From the NCBI GenBank assembly GCA_037042915.1, contig CM073196.1, forward strand, positions 1,736,001-1,800,000: DNA of 64,000 nt, in the 5' to 3' direction. The notes below the pieces were generated by a model. It saw only the letters and a program-made list of their open reading frames with translations. It searched no databases and was not told where the DNA came from. Source of the DNA: Auricularia sp. M13. Its lineage: Eukaryota > Basidiomycota > Agaricomycetes > Auriculariales > Auriculariaceae. Below, one piece after another: positions 1 through 11,665 of the stretch; the stretch's first letter is position 1; every line of letters begins with the position of its first letter. Position numbers and translations under genes: made by a program.

Positions 1-682
1 TCCTCAACCAGCACGCTGCCTTCCTCGTCATCATCTTCCTTTGGTAAATCGTCGTCGTCGTCAGACTCATCCTCCGCGTCCGAGTCTTCCGGGAAGGCCT
101 GGCAGGGCTGATCAGCGGCGCATTATCGAGACGCAATATGGGACGCACCATCAGAGTCTCCCACGCAGTGCGCTCTTCTTCCATCTTGTCCGCACTGCCG
201 TCATCCCAGACGACGACGCGCTGGCCCTCGGCGCCCGTGTCAAACAGACTAGCCAAGTTCTGTGGCCGCAGCGAGTCGAGCACGTGCACAGTGAGCGCGT
301 CGTGAAACTCGCCAAACCATTCGGGGGACGGCAGATCGAGGATGGAGCCCATGTTGAGCAGAATGAGCGTGTGAAGCTGCGAGTACGATGAGAAGGCGCA
401 ACCACCACGGCGGGCGGCACGACGGACCTCTGTCTGCTTGATGAGCTCGTCGCGCTGCTTTTCGAGCGCCTCCATGCCAGACACTGGTATGATGCGGTGC
501 AGGATCTCGTCCTGCCTGAGCAGAGCCTGGAGAATGCGCGCGGCACAGAGCGCGTCGACGTCGGGCGCGACGAGGATGATGATGGACGAGGCCGCCGTGC
601 TCGGTGAGCGGCGATACGTGCTCAGGATCGACTGATACACGTCCACGTACGTCCGCGTCGAGCTCGCCGTCACGTACACCAT
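1..682 (-). CDS. CDC45: CDC45 replication initiation factor (5' part, runs off the window)
   Basis: Cdc45 is the DHH-superfamily subunit of the CMG replicative helicase (Cdc45-MCM-GINS) and acts at replication origins and forks. About 210 N-terminal residues are visible. They include the family block DVDALCAARILQALLRQDE followed by IIPVSG, and then a block predicting an NMGSILDLP-like strand. A 41-bp intron at 108-148 (donor GTGCGT, acceptor GATCAG) restores the frame into an Asp/Glu-rich stretch (DSDAEDESDDDDD). An acidic loop at this place is typical of Cdc45. The start ATG at 682 was chosen because it opens the conserved N-terminus. The gene diverges from the RRN6-like gene, with 127 bp between the start codons. 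The C-terminal two thirds lie beyond base 1. Confidence 0.93.
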   Translation of the reverse strand, partial: MVYVTASSTRTYVDVYQSILSTYRRSPSTAASSIIILVAPDVDALCAARILQALLRQDEILHRIIPVSGMEALEKQRDELIKQTEVRRAARRGGCAFSSYSQLHTLILLNMGSILDLPSPEWFGEFHDALTVHVLDSLRPQNLASLFDTGAEGQRVVVWDDGSADKMEEERTAWETLMVRPILRLDNAPLISPARPSRKTRTRRMSLTTTTIYQRKMMTRKAACWLR

Positions 683-809
683 CCTGGACTCTGGACGCTG
701 GGATAGAACGTACAACGCGGGCCAAACAAGTGCAAGCGCGATTCTGCTTCCGCGACGCGTCGCCGGGCGCCCGGCCCGTCAAGTCCGACTCTTTGACCGA
801 CTTCATGGC

Positions 810-3800
810 ATGGAATTCTGGCCCGCGGATACCAGGCTCGAGGATGCAACTGCGACGTCGAGGCGACGCAGACATTACAAGGCTGCACACAGTTCCCACC
901 CAGTCCTGTCGCATGGAGGATTAGGTGCTGCTCGCTTGCGTGAGAGCTCCGACGACCCCTCCCACCTCGAGTGGACGACCCTATCTCAAGTCAGCGAAGG
1001 TGGGCTATCAAAATTTCCCAACGAAACGATATGAACATTTGGCGCAGGCCCTCGGTTGCAGCTAGCACGACCCTCCGTCAAACTCTTCCCAGCCACACGC
1101 AGTCCGGCAGTCAGCACGACGCGTCTTAGTTCAATTGCCAGGACAGAGGAAGCGGTGAGCGCTGAGATTTCAAGTCAATTATGCGGAGGACCTGAAGGGA
1201 TTTGGGCTTGAGTAGGTCAGCTTCATGCGCACATATTACCCAGACGCGCACGTGCCGTTTGAGCTGCTGAGGGACCAAATATCAAGCGACGAAGCATACC
1301 TGAAGGACAACACGTTCGACCCGTTCTTAGGCAACAGACTGTCCACAGCCTGCATATGCGGAGAGGATGCTCGTGGCCGCGTTCCTGATGCAATCGATAT
1401 CCTCGTATTCCCTTCTGGCGAGTTGGGTGAAGACTTGCGTAAGTCAGATGCTTAACCCCCTATCGCGGTGCTGAGATTCGGCGCAGACGTCGCACCCTTT
1501 CTCAAGGACCCTGCAACGCAGGTCATTAAGTTTGTGCCACATGCTGTCGCTCAAGAATCACTTCACAATCCCATCCTCCAAATTGCTGCAAGTAGTGCAC
1601 GTCAGTTTCACCCTGTATCCAAGCCATTGTCATCCTCATGTTATTTCAGCGGATCCATGGTTCGCCATCCGCACGCGTGACGCGTTGACTCTGGCAAATT
1701 TCAATGCATTGGTCGACCGATCCCAGCCCGCCCCCGAAATCGAAACGCGCCATTTTGTGAGGATTGACATCGCCGACTTCGAAAGACATCCTCTACTTGA
1801 TGTTGCGATGAGTCCTTTCGCGGCCGATGTCGCATTAGCAGTCGGAGCCTCCGGCGAATTGTATGACGTCCAGGCTTCTCGTCTTCGAGCAGTGTATGTC
1901 CGCTCACTCTTAGCACACCTGCAACCTGTTGATCCGCACATCCAAGGCAAAGATTCCCATCTCAGCTGAACGACCCTGCCGACGGAGTCGCATTCCAACG
2001 TGTCGCATGGGGACTAGATCCCAATACCGCTCTTGCAGCGTCCTCGAAGGCGGTTCATTGGATGGACAAGCGGTCAACCTCACAATCCGTACATTTTACC
2101 GCCGGAGCCAACGAAATTGTCACCTCTATCGAGATGCCGCACGCTGCCAGCAATCTGATGTGCTTCTGTACAACGGCACAGGTCCTCTGGTTCGACCCGC
2201 GCAACGTGCGCCACCCTGTCGTTGGCTGGAAGCACGGTCGTCTCCGGGAGCGAACGCTCGAAGCCCGCACTATTACTCGCCATTCATCCAGTGAGTGCAA
2301 CCCGATGGCATTGAGGTATAGCACCTCATAGTATATTCTCAGCCCCGCTCGTATGTCTATCCTCCCAGGAAACGAGGTTGTTGTCGCTGTATGACGTGGA
2401 CAGACCGGCAGCGGAGGGTCTTGTGCATGCCTTCGGGCATCCCACACCTTTGTTGGGAGATTTTATTGGCCGGCAGGGTCTGGCGTTTGGACGAAGCGTG
2501 CGGGATGCCAGCGTTGATAGTGAAGTACCCGGTTGGAGTATCTTCGAGCTCGGCCCTCGTAACGAGGTGGTACGACACGACGTGGGATTTCAGTCCTTGC
2601 TAGATGCATTCGTGGACGAGGGTGTCGTGTGGGATGACGCTTTACGGGAAATGGAGCGTAACGCTCAGTTCATGGAGCCGCTGGCGGGACCCCATGCCGC
2701 CCGCAAGCATATCAATACCGACATGACGGACCTCTACCGGCGTACGTCTTCCCCTATTTGCTCATACATATTTTCTCGTCTGATACACATGTACGTAGAC
2801 CTTTTCATTGCCCCGCAACAACGACTTCCGGTAGAACAGATGAAACTACAGGGAGATGCCGTCCATCGCGTGCTCCAAACCATGCCTTTCTTCTGGCAGA
2901 TGGTTGATATACCCATTGAGAACACCTTGACACTGTAAGTATTATCATATAGTATGCGTATGCGGCTGGCTTATGGGATACGCAGGTTTGATCTTGCATT
3001 TCGCACAGGCGACGAACCGCATCATCCGTCGCGCGCAGACTGGCTCACGGGTAGCGCTTTGAGTTCTATTCCCGGACATGTGGCATTCGCGCATCATGGC
3101 ATTCCAGGTCCGTTTATGGCGCGACACGGCGGCGTAAGATGGCAAAGGATCTCACACCGACGCTTCTCGCTCTCGACCCGCAATATCCTGCACTGGCTTC
3201 CACAGCAGAAGATGTCGTGCCGACTGACAGTGGCAGCGCGTCGCATGTGGTCGCAGCTGCGAAGCTCATGCAGGACCTGCAAGAGCAGTATTCGCTCAGC
3301 GGCGCACCGGCTGTGGCGTTGCGTCGGATGCGCGAGGCCGTAGCAGACGTTGTCCTCGATTCGGCGCTGGCGTCGTATGTGTACTCCGTGCATCCCTTCT
3401 CGTTCGCAGAGCGCGACGACACTCTTCCCATGGGCATGGGCCGCCTGTGCTTGGACTCATCTGCCCCGCCCCCGCCCGTGCGGTTTGGGCATCTCCGTCC
3501 CAGGAATGCGCGCTCATCAGCTTCGGATGCCGACTTCGACGCTGGTGCGGACGACCTGGACATGCCCCTAGGTGTGCGTCTCCTGCTGAGCGAGTGGGAT
3601 GCTGGCAGCGATCCAAACAAATACGTCTTTCGCGATCCGTACGGAGATCAGAACGGCGACGAGGACGACAAAGCGAGCGTAGCCAGCGTTCCCCACACCC
3701 AGCCGCAAACGCAAACACAGCGAACGGCGCCTCCGGTCATCGTGGCTGCTTCGACGCTTCCAACACGCCGGCGCGAGGGGTCTGTACCCATAGCGCATAG

Positions 3801-3942
3801 TCAGCCAGACTTCCTTCCATTCTCGCAAAGCCAGGGAGATGCGGAGATGTTTACTAGCACTCAAGTTGTCCCGGGTCCGTTTGGTGGACGGCCACAAGCG
3901 ACAAAGAAGAAAGTACCTAAGAAACGCGTAGGCGGATTCTGA
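810..3942 (+). CDS. RRN6: RRN6/TAF1C-like RNA polymerase I core-factor subunit
   Basis: Rrn6 (TAF1C in animals) is the beta-propeller subunit of the core factor that recruits RNA polymerase I to the rDNA promoter. I assemble ten exons, about 877 residues. Likely introns are 1000-1047, 1155-1215, 1439-1486, 1601-1649, 1892-1965, 2291-2342, 2742-2798, 2935-2985 and 3080-3138. Supporting features are FMRTYYPDAHVPFELL near residue 110, propeller strands such as AVHWMDKRS and LWFDPRNVRHPVVGWKHGR, and the C-terminal signature: SQSQ-rich sequence, VPGPFGGRP, then a basic tail ending KKRVGGF. The start at 810 is favoured because it reads through the first two introns into this frame, but the N-terminus is poorly conserved. 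The 3080-3138 junction is the least certain and could instead hide an indel. Confidence 0.82.
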
Positions 3943-4366
3943 GTATCTGACGCTGCCCTCTTCGCGTTACGTGTACTATATTTATCATAAGTACTGTACT
4001 TAGCACTCAGTCTAGATATCTTATCGCATTCCCCCGTGAGCAGTTGCCACGAGAAACGACAGAAATGATTTTCAGAAGGCTTTATGTATGCATCACTGTA
4101 CAGTACCTAAATAAGTTCGCCATGCTCACCTGTACCACCACTACAGTAATACTTCGGTAGTAAGTACTGTAGCTCTTCATGATCAGTTTCTCGATTTCAC
4201 TTGCGTCAATCCAAGGCTGAATTTATTCGTTGACATCTTCGAACTCGCAATCACCACGACGGAAGATAATTCAGATGCAAAGAAACGTTCTAATTGCAGA
4301 TTATCCCAACATATACATTGCGTGTCGTAACAAAACATGAAGACGAGAGCAGATTAAGGAAACACT
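3943..4366. repeat. Convergent intergenic spacer with short GTACTGTA-type repeats
   Basis: This 424-bp spacer lies between the 3' ends of RRN6 and HSP70 and holds no credible gene. It is AT-richer than its neighbours. It contains a 15-bp inverted repeat with 7-bp arms, TAAGTAC-T-GTACTTA, at 3988-4002. Related motifs recur at about 4095-4106 (ACTGTACAGTAC) and 4161-4170 (TAAGTACTGT). They may simply be 3'-end or terminator-type sequence. Confidence 0.5.
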
Positions 4367-6607
4367 TTAGTCAACCTCTTCTACAGACGGACCGTCCGAT
4401 GCGCCGCCACCGGGAGCGCCGGCGCCAGGGAAGCCGCCAGGCGCGCCATCGGCGCCAGGGAAGCCACCGGGTGCGCCGCCTGCAGAGCTGTACAGCTTCT
4501 GCATGATCGGGTTGGCGATGGCCTCCAGATCCTTCTGGTGCGACTCGTACTCCTCCTTCGATGCCTCGGACGACACATCGAGCCACTTGATGGTCTCGCT
4601 GATGGCGTCCTCGAGTTTCTTCTTGTCGCCGGCCTCGAACTTGTCGGCGAGCTTCTCGTCTTGCAACGAGTTGCGGAGGTTGTAGGTGTACGATTCGAGG
4701 CCGTTCTTCGCGGTGATGCGAGCAGCAGCTTCCTCGTCCTCCTCTGGAAGGAAACGTCAGTTTCTGGATGAGGAAAAATAGGTCATGAGCGACTTACTCT
4801 TGTACCTCTCAGCCTCAGCAACCATGCGGTCAATGTCCTCCTTCGACAGACGGCCCTTGTCGTTCGTGATGGTGATGCGATTCGACTTGCCGGTCGTCTT
4901 GTCGGCGGCAGTGACGTTCAGGATACCGTTGGCGTCGACATCGAAGGTGACCTCGATCTGAGGAACACCGCGAGGTGCGGGCGGGATGCCGGAGAGCTCG
5001 AACTTGCCGAGGATGTTGTTGTCCTTCGTGCGCGCGCGCTCGCCCTCGTACACCTGGATGAGCACACCGGGCTGGTTGTCCGAGTAAGTCGAGAAGATCT
5101 CGGACTTCTTCGTCGGCACAGTCGTGTTGCGCTTGATGAGGGGCGTGAAGACACCACCGGCGGTCTCGATACCGAGAGAGAGAGGAGCGACATCGAGAAG
5201 GAGGAGCTCCTGCGTCTTCTCGGAGGTATCACCGGAGAGGATGGCGGCCTGGACAGCGGCACCGTAGGCGACGGCCTCGTCGGGGTTGATGCTCTTGTTG
5301 GGCTCCTTGCCGTTGAAGAAGTCGGAGACGAGCTTCACGATGCGCGGAATACGGGTCGAGCCACCGACGAGGACGATCTCGTGGACGTTCGACTTGTCGA
5401 TCTTCGAGTCGCGCAGAACCTTCTCGACCGGCTCAAGAGTCGAACGGAAGAGGTCCTGGCAGAGCTCCTCGAAGCGCGCACGAGTGAGGGAGGTGTAGAA
5501 ATCGATGCCCTCGAAGAGCGAGTCGATCTCGATCGAGGTCTGCGCGGCCGAAGAGAGGGTACGCTTAGCACGCTCGCAGGCTGTCCGCAGACGGCGCATG
5601 GCACGCTGGTTGACAGACAGATCTGGGAAGAAATGTTAGAGACAGATCCAAAAGTTGCAATTGAGATTGACTTACCCTTCTTGTACTTGCGCTTGAACTC
5701 CTGGACGAAGTGGTTGACGAGACGGTTGTCGAAGTCCTCACCGCCAAGGTGGGTGTCGCCGGCGGTGGCCTTGACCTCGAAGATGCCCTCCTCGATGGTC
5801 AGCAGGGACACATCGAAGGTACCTCCGCCAAGGTCGAAGATGAGGACGTTGCGCTCGCCGGCGACCTTCTTGTCAAGACCGTAGGCGATGGCGGCTGCGG
5901 TGGGCTCGTTGATGATACGAAGGACATTGAGACCCGAGATGACACCAGCGTCCTTCGTCGCCTGACGTTGCGAGTCGTTGAAGTAGGCGGGGACGGTGAT
6001 GACGGCGTTGGAGACGGTGTGTCCGAGGTAGGACTCGGCCGTCTCCTTCATCTTGACCAGGACCATCGCCGAGATTTCCTCGGGCGTCTACGGACGAGGC
6101 GTAAGCAAAGCAAGCCTAAAACACGAATTCAGAAAAAGTTGACGTACAAATTCCTTGGTCTCTCCGCGGTACTCAACCTGGATGACAGGCTTGCCACCCT
6201 TGTTGATGACCTTGAAGGGGAAATGCTTCATGTCGGACTGGACCTCGGGATCGTCGAATCGGCGGCCGATGAGGCGCTTGGCATCGAAGACGGTGTTGTG
6301 CGGGTTCATCGCGACCTGGTTCTTGGCCGCATCGCCGATGAGACGCTCCGTGTCCGAGAAGGACACATAGGAGGGCGTTGTGCGGTTACCCTCTGCAGAC
6401 GAGATGTCAGTACAAGACGTACGTAAGGAGAAGTAAAACCAGTGATCACTCACGATCGTTGGCGATGATCTCGACACGGTCGTTTTGCCAGACACCGACG
6501 CAACTAGAGAGCCAAGTCAGCATCGCGCCGACACGCGCAAAGCAGATAGCGAGTACTCACGAGTAGGTGGTGCCGAGGTCAATTCCAATGGCTTTGGAAG
6601 AGGACAT
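4367..6607 (-). CDS. Cytosolic HSP70 chaperone (SSA type)
   Basis: This is an ATP-dependent Hsp70 chaperone that folds nascent and stress-damaged proteins in the cytosol. It starts [16 protein letters not shown] (phosphate-binding loop). It carries [14 protein letters not shown] and [12 protein letters not shown], the three Hsp70 signatures in order. The substrate-binding domain follows, then the helical lid, a GGFPGA repeat tail and a C-terminal EEVD, which binds TPR co-chaperones and marks the cytosolic class. Five short introns interrupt the coding region, including ones just after TTYS and between the first two signatures. A 55-bp intron (6625-6679) probably lies in the 5' leader. The start at 6607 is fixed by the N-terminal signature. 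The upstream region carries heat-shock elements, so heat induction is likely. Confidence 0.97.
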
Positions 6608-6730
6608 TTTGTAGCGTGTGGTATCTGCGGGCGCGGGTTAGAGCTATGAGCTGCTGGCTGAGGCCAGAGGAAGACTCACAAGTGCGATAAGAGTCAAAAG
6701 TCAAGTGAGGAGCGTCCAGCGCCCTGCAGC

Positions 6731-6910
6731 GGGTTTATATACCATGGCATTTCTTTGACATTCCAACGCATTCGACGCGATCCTTCCGTCATCGCTGCGT
6801 CGATCGAATAGCTCCGAAGGCACCGGAATGTTCCTCGGCCTTCCTTCGCGTTCGTCCGTGCTCCATCGATCCGTTCGACCGCGTCTTGGGCGTTTCTGGA
6901 CGTTTCTCAT
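6731..6910 (-). promoter_or_regulatory. HSP70 promoter: TATA box and heat-shock elements
   Basis: On the minus strand a TATATAAACC box lies at 6733-6742, about 125 bp upstream of the HSP70 ATG. Further upstream are GGAATGTTCC (6825-6834) and TTCTGGACGTTTC (6894-6906). The second is a near-perfect three-unit heat-shock element of alternating TTC/GAA pentamers. Known biology: Hsf1 binds such elements. Binding here is inferred. Confidence 0.72.
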
Positions 6911-7609
6911 CAAGTCTCGACGATTCCCCATTCAGCCAGGCGCACAAAGTGCTACCTCTTGCGTCAATTATGCTCTCATAGTCCATTCTCGTGCTTTCCC
7001 TGCATCACACGACCGTATCTCTCATCGATCCACGTTGTCCCCTCAAGCGCGCTTTGCATAATTACGACGAGAGATGTACTGCTGACATGAGTATAGCAAG
7101 GTGGGAACGTGACGGAGGTCAGGATGGGGAAGAAGGCATAAACTACCACATCAAAGGAGGTCATGAGACGGGGGGCACATCCTCAGGCTTGGAATAGCTA
7201 AAGCAAATTGGGACACACGTAGAGAAAGAGAAACGTCCTCGCCGTTCTGGGTATCTATCATCATGAGAAACGTTCATTAAAACGCGCCTGTCCCGGACAG
7301 GGGCACGCTATTACGGGACGTTCATCGCCGCTGGCGGTGGTGCCCCGTTCACATCTAGGCTACGGTGCGCCTGCAGGTCACGGAGCACCGTCGGGTCCAC
7401 TACACCCGCGCATAAGCAGGGCATTCGGGAGGCAATCGACGCCCGACATCACGCACCAGGGAGCACGCTCTTACGCCGTACATGAGGGCTCTGACCAGGC
7501 GGCGCAGGCTGGTTCAACGTCTCGGGAAAGGGGTGCTACGAAAATCCAAGAGAACCAGAAGAGAAAGCAAAGGGGGAGGACGGCCTCAGAGATACGTAGC
7601 TCCATCGAA
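6911..7609. other. Spacer between HSP70 promoter and RTS1 3' end
   Basis: About 700 bp with only short, compositionally unconvincing reading frames on both strands. I find no conserved protein motif. It presumably holds distal HSP70 promoter sequence and the RTS1 3' UTR. Confidence 0.5.
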
Positions 7610-9850
7610 TTATAGAGACAGATCTAATCTCACCCGTGGCTCGTCGATGCCTATGTCCGCCGCAGGAACGCGCTCAATGCCTCCGCTATCGTCTAAGTTG
7701 ACGTCGGCAGCCTCAGCCTCAATGACCGCGGCGCTGAGGTCTATGGCGATATCGCTGATATCGGGGTCATCTTCAGGTGGCGGAGGCGGATAGCTCGCGT
7801 CCAGGACGGAGTCAGGGCAAGGCTTTTTCAGCTCAGTCGCATGTTCAATGGCGAGTTCGCGCATCTTTTGCCAGTTGTCGTAGCGCCTGGTCAACACGTC
7901 ATGCTCCCTAGAACAGACATTCAATCAACTATAGAAACGATGAAGGGAAAGGCGCGTACTCGAGGCGGCTCTGCTTGTAGTTCTGCAGGCACTCTTCGAA
8001 CAAGTCCGGGTTGATCTCCATGAACAGCTTGAGCGCATTATACACCATGCCATGGATCGTCCTTTCGAAATTATGAAGAAGATATTGATATGTGATGGTT
8101 AAGTACTCACCGGTTCCAGTGTGTCTTTGAGTTCTGGTAAAGCGCAGGGAAGAGGATAGGCAGTATGATGCCAAGGTTGTCGCTCATGAGGTTGACGATG
8201 TACTCGTTATTCCAATAGTACAGCACACGCTCGGCGACCTGGAAATGCTGGCTGTTGATACAGCGCGCGATCTGGTGGAACAGCGGCGTCTGGATCTTGA
8301 CGAACTCGGCCGGGTCGATGACGTCGAGGATCTCCTCAACCTCGTTGAGGAACATGACCTCCTTGGGGAGTTCACCTTGGGCCAGTATCGCAGCAGGCCG
8401 TGCAGCACATCCTGCGTGAGACTGGAGTCCTTCTCCAAGAACTGCACAACGCAGTACGCCAACTGCGGGTGGTAGAGCGACACCGAGCGGACTTTGTGTA
8501 ACGGGAGCAAGACGCGAGTGAGGAAAGTCTTGTGCTCGTCCTTGAGCGGCAGCGCAAAGCCGTTGATGATCGACCCCAGAATCTCGAGCAGCTCGGCGAT
8601 GCCGTTGTGGCGCTCAGTCTCGTAGACGAACTGGAAGAAGACATTGTTGATGGAGCGACGGATGAAAGCGCGCAAGTTGAGGAATTTGCCGTATATCCGA
8701 TGCAGCGTCGTCTTCAAAAGTCACGTTCTCGAGGATCCTCGCTGTCGAAGAGCTCGAGCAGGTTGAGGACGAAGGATTGGTCAATGTATCGCTTAGCGAT
8801 GTTGGTGCTGAAGTCCGGACTCTCCACGAAACGCAGGAAGAACTCGTAAACGATCTGAAGATGTGGCCACGCGAGCTCGAGAACGGGTTCATCCTCTTCA
8901 GGGTCAAACGCTTCGCCAGTCGGGTTCACGGGCGGGGGTATGGACCGGAACAGATTGGTGGCAAACTGTACGCAAAATGTCAGAACGCTGCGGACTGCAA
9001 AGTGACATGTAGATCCGCGCACCATACTGACGACCTCTGGATATACTTGTTCTGTAATGACGCCCCTTTGAGTGGTGATGTACTCGAGCATCTCGTGCAA
9101 AGCCTGTGCCTTGACTTGCTTGCCCTTGAGCTCCGAGCTAGCATCGTTGAAGTCGAAGACAACGGAGCATTGATGGAGTTTGCGGATGAAGAGCTCCGGC
9201 CGTCCTTCTTGGGGGACCTCTGTAAATGGAAGCGGCGTCACGACGGGAGTAATTGGGAATGCAATACAGGGTGCTCACCGTTGAACGAAGGCAGCCTCTC
9301 AATTTCGACGCGTTCGGTCACGTGGAAGCGGCTGCTCCGCTGTTTCCTGGGAGGTTTGCCGACCATCGGGATGGTATCCCTGGGCCCAATACTGCGCAGG
9401 CCGCCGGGCCTTGTGCCCGCCTTTGGTGGGTCGGCGCCGAGCCTGTCTGGCGACCCGAGATGCCTGGGAGCGGCTGATGGTCAGGAGCCATCTCGGAGGA
9501 GACGACGACGATGGGCGGGGTCACGGGGGACTGCCTGTCGGCGGACTGGTATCTGCGGTCCTGGGGCTGCTGCTGGGTCGAGATGACGGGCTGGGTGTTG
9601 TTGGGGCGGCCTGTGAAGGCGGCTTGGACGGGCGCGCCGTTGGCGGAGAACTGAGCTGCGATGGGCGGGACATTGTTCTGGGGCTTTGCGTTGTTGGGCG
9701 GGGGCGCGGGCGGCTGGGCGTTGCGCGAGGACTTGGAGGACTCGCTCGAGCTCTTGCGAGTCAGGCTCTGAGATTGCAATCAAATCAGGAGACGGGGCGT
9801 GCAAAAAGGCAGGGCTCGGGGCGTACGAGGGACTTTTTGAGGCCCTTCAT
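7610..9850 (-). CDS. RTS1: PP2A B56-type regulatory subunit (RTS1/Par1), two frame breaks
   Basis: B56 (B') subunits target protein phosphatase 2A to substrates in stress response, septation and chromosome segregation. The start MKGLKKSL (9850) is followed by a 59-bp intron (9768-9826). Next come a disordered Ser/Pro/Gln-rich N-terminus and the HEAT-like B56 core. Core blocks include [97 protein letters not shown] and the C-terminal YDNW. A 57-bp intron splits SM|FATNLF. The frame breaks twice inside conserved core: in the A-run at 8716-8719 ([12 protein letters not shown]) and the G-run at 8365-8368 ([11 protein letters not shown]). One missing base at each place would restore the family sequence. 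I read this as a real gene with sequence errors, not a pseudogene. Confidence 0.9.
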
Positions 9851-10024
9851 GAGCGACGTGGCTGGCGAGCGGGGCGGCCGACGGCGAGGTCGACCCGGGC
9901 GTGGACAGGAGCGCTGCGGCCGTCGGGGACGACGATGGGTGGAGGTCGGACCCGTAAACACGGCCAACTCCGACGACGTGCGGCCTCGATCTCCTTTCCC
10001 CTCAATCAGTGCCCGTCGCGCGCC

Positions 10025-11665
10025 ATGGCGGGTGAGTCCCAGCGCTGCCCCGCCGCCGCGCTCGCTGACGCCAGACCCGTTCCCGCAGCCGTCTATGCGG
10101 TGTTCACGTCGCCGAACCACAACCCCATGCTCAACCACCTGCCCACGCTCATCGTCACCCCGCATGGTGCGTGCCCGAACGTATGACGGCCCAGCCCAGC
10201 TCACGCAGCCCCGCAGGCCAGCCGTCCAACATCCTGTATTCCTATCTTCACACGAACTTTGTGCGCCCGCCCGTTCTGGTCTCTGGCTGGCGCCTGACAA
10301 CGTCCCCAGAACGCCGAAAACTACCTCCTCACCCCGTCCCCACAGGGCGACCTCTGCGTCGCCAAGCTCTTCCCGCCGCGCCCGTCCAAATCCAATGCCT
10401 CAGATCCAGGCCATGGCTCGTCGGCCGGCTCCCGCATCGTCCGCTGCGAGGCGTCCCGCAACCTCAAATGGACCATCGCCAACACCGGTGTCATGGCTCC
10501 GATCTACAAGCTCTCGCTGCCCTCGCCAGACTCGCCCGACCTCCCGCTCTTCCAAATTTCCAAGCCGAACCCGAACTCGCCGTTCTGGTCCATGTTCTAC
10601 TTCGCCTACGCCGGCCACAACATCCCGCCAAAGCGCATCGAGTTTGGCAAGATCCAGCGCAATGCCCCCGACCAGAACGGCCAGGGCGGTGGCACGCGCA
10701 TCACCATCACAGGAAAGACAGCGGAGGAGAAGGCCGTCTGGCAGACACTCGGTGAGGGCAACGAGGACTGCGTCGAGTGGGTCGTGCTCTGCGCGGCGTT
10801 GAACCTGCTCGAGTAAGTTGCGCCCACGTAGCATTTTATTCTGCTGGCATGTCGGGACCATTGTTGATATGCCTATTTTAGCGACGAGATTCTCAAGCAC
10901 GAGGGGAACCGCCCGCCGCCGGTGCCCGGTGCTCCGCCGCCAGGCCGTCCGCACGGCGGGCCCGGGGGACCTCCTCCGCCAGGCATGCGCGACGGTCCCC
11001 CCGGCCCAATGCGCGACGGGCCCCCGGGTCCCATGCGAGACGGTCCTCCGGGCCCACCAGGACCGATGCGTGGCCCGCCGCCTCAGCAATTCCGCGGCCC
11101 TCCTCCAGGTCAGCACGGCACCCCGCCGCCGGGAGGATTCCCTCCTGGACAGCGCATGGGTCCGCCTCCGGGGCATTTCGGTCCCGGACCCGGCGGGCCA
11201 CCTGGTCCGCCAGGAGGCTTCCCTGGTGGGCCTCCTCCACCTGGCGGCCGCGGTATGCCGCCTCCTGGTCCTGGGCGCGGATATCCACCTCATATGGGAG
11301 GCCCGGGAGGCCCTCCTGGTCCGCACATGGGCGGCCCCGGTGGTCCTCCTCCACCGCACATGGGTGGACCCGGCGGGCCACATCCTCCACACATGGGTGG
11401 CCCCGGCGGCCCTCCACACATGGGAGGTCCTGGAGGCCCACCACCGCCACATATGGGCGGCCCAGGAGGCCCGCCGCCGCCGCATATGGGCGGCCCAGGA
11501 GGACCCCCGCCTCCGCACATGAATGGCCCAGGCGGCCCTCACATGGGCGGACCCCCGCCCCAAGGCTACGGGCCGCCTCCGCCAGGCATGCGGGGACCCC
11601 CGCCGCAGCCTGGCCAGCCTGGCTTCCAGCCTCCGCCGCCGTCTCAGATACCCCAGCGCTTCTAG
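10025..11665 (+). CDS. Conserved fungal protein with long Pro/Gly repeat tail
   Basis: I do not recognise the family. Coding starts with a 7-nt exon (ATGGCGG, 10025-10031), followed by introns 10032-10088, 10167-10216, 10261-10309 and 10813-10881. The N-terminal part of about 200 residues looks globular, with blocks NPMLNHLPTLIVTPHG, NAENYLLTPSPQGDLCVAKL, RNLKWTIANTG, PNSPFWSMFYFAYAGHNIPP and EDCVEWVVLCAALNLL. The last exon (10882-11665, about 260 residues) is almost pure Pro/Gly with Met/His. It is built from repeats of the type HMGGPGGPPPP and ends QIPQRF. The globular part has an exon pattern and sequence quality that argue it is real. The tail is low complexity and is probably disordered. 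Long reading frames on the opposite strand of the tail are repeat artefacts. Confidence 0.82.

Noticed and set aside
5381-6426. Long plus-strand frames across HSP70 (for example 5381-5884 and 5710-6426)
   Set aside because: They are antisense shadows of codon-biased HSP70 exons, a well-known artefact of Hsp70 genes.
7337-7615. 92-codon plus-strand frame beyond the RTS1 stop
   Set aside because: Low-complexity basic composition, no splice partners and no recognisable motif.
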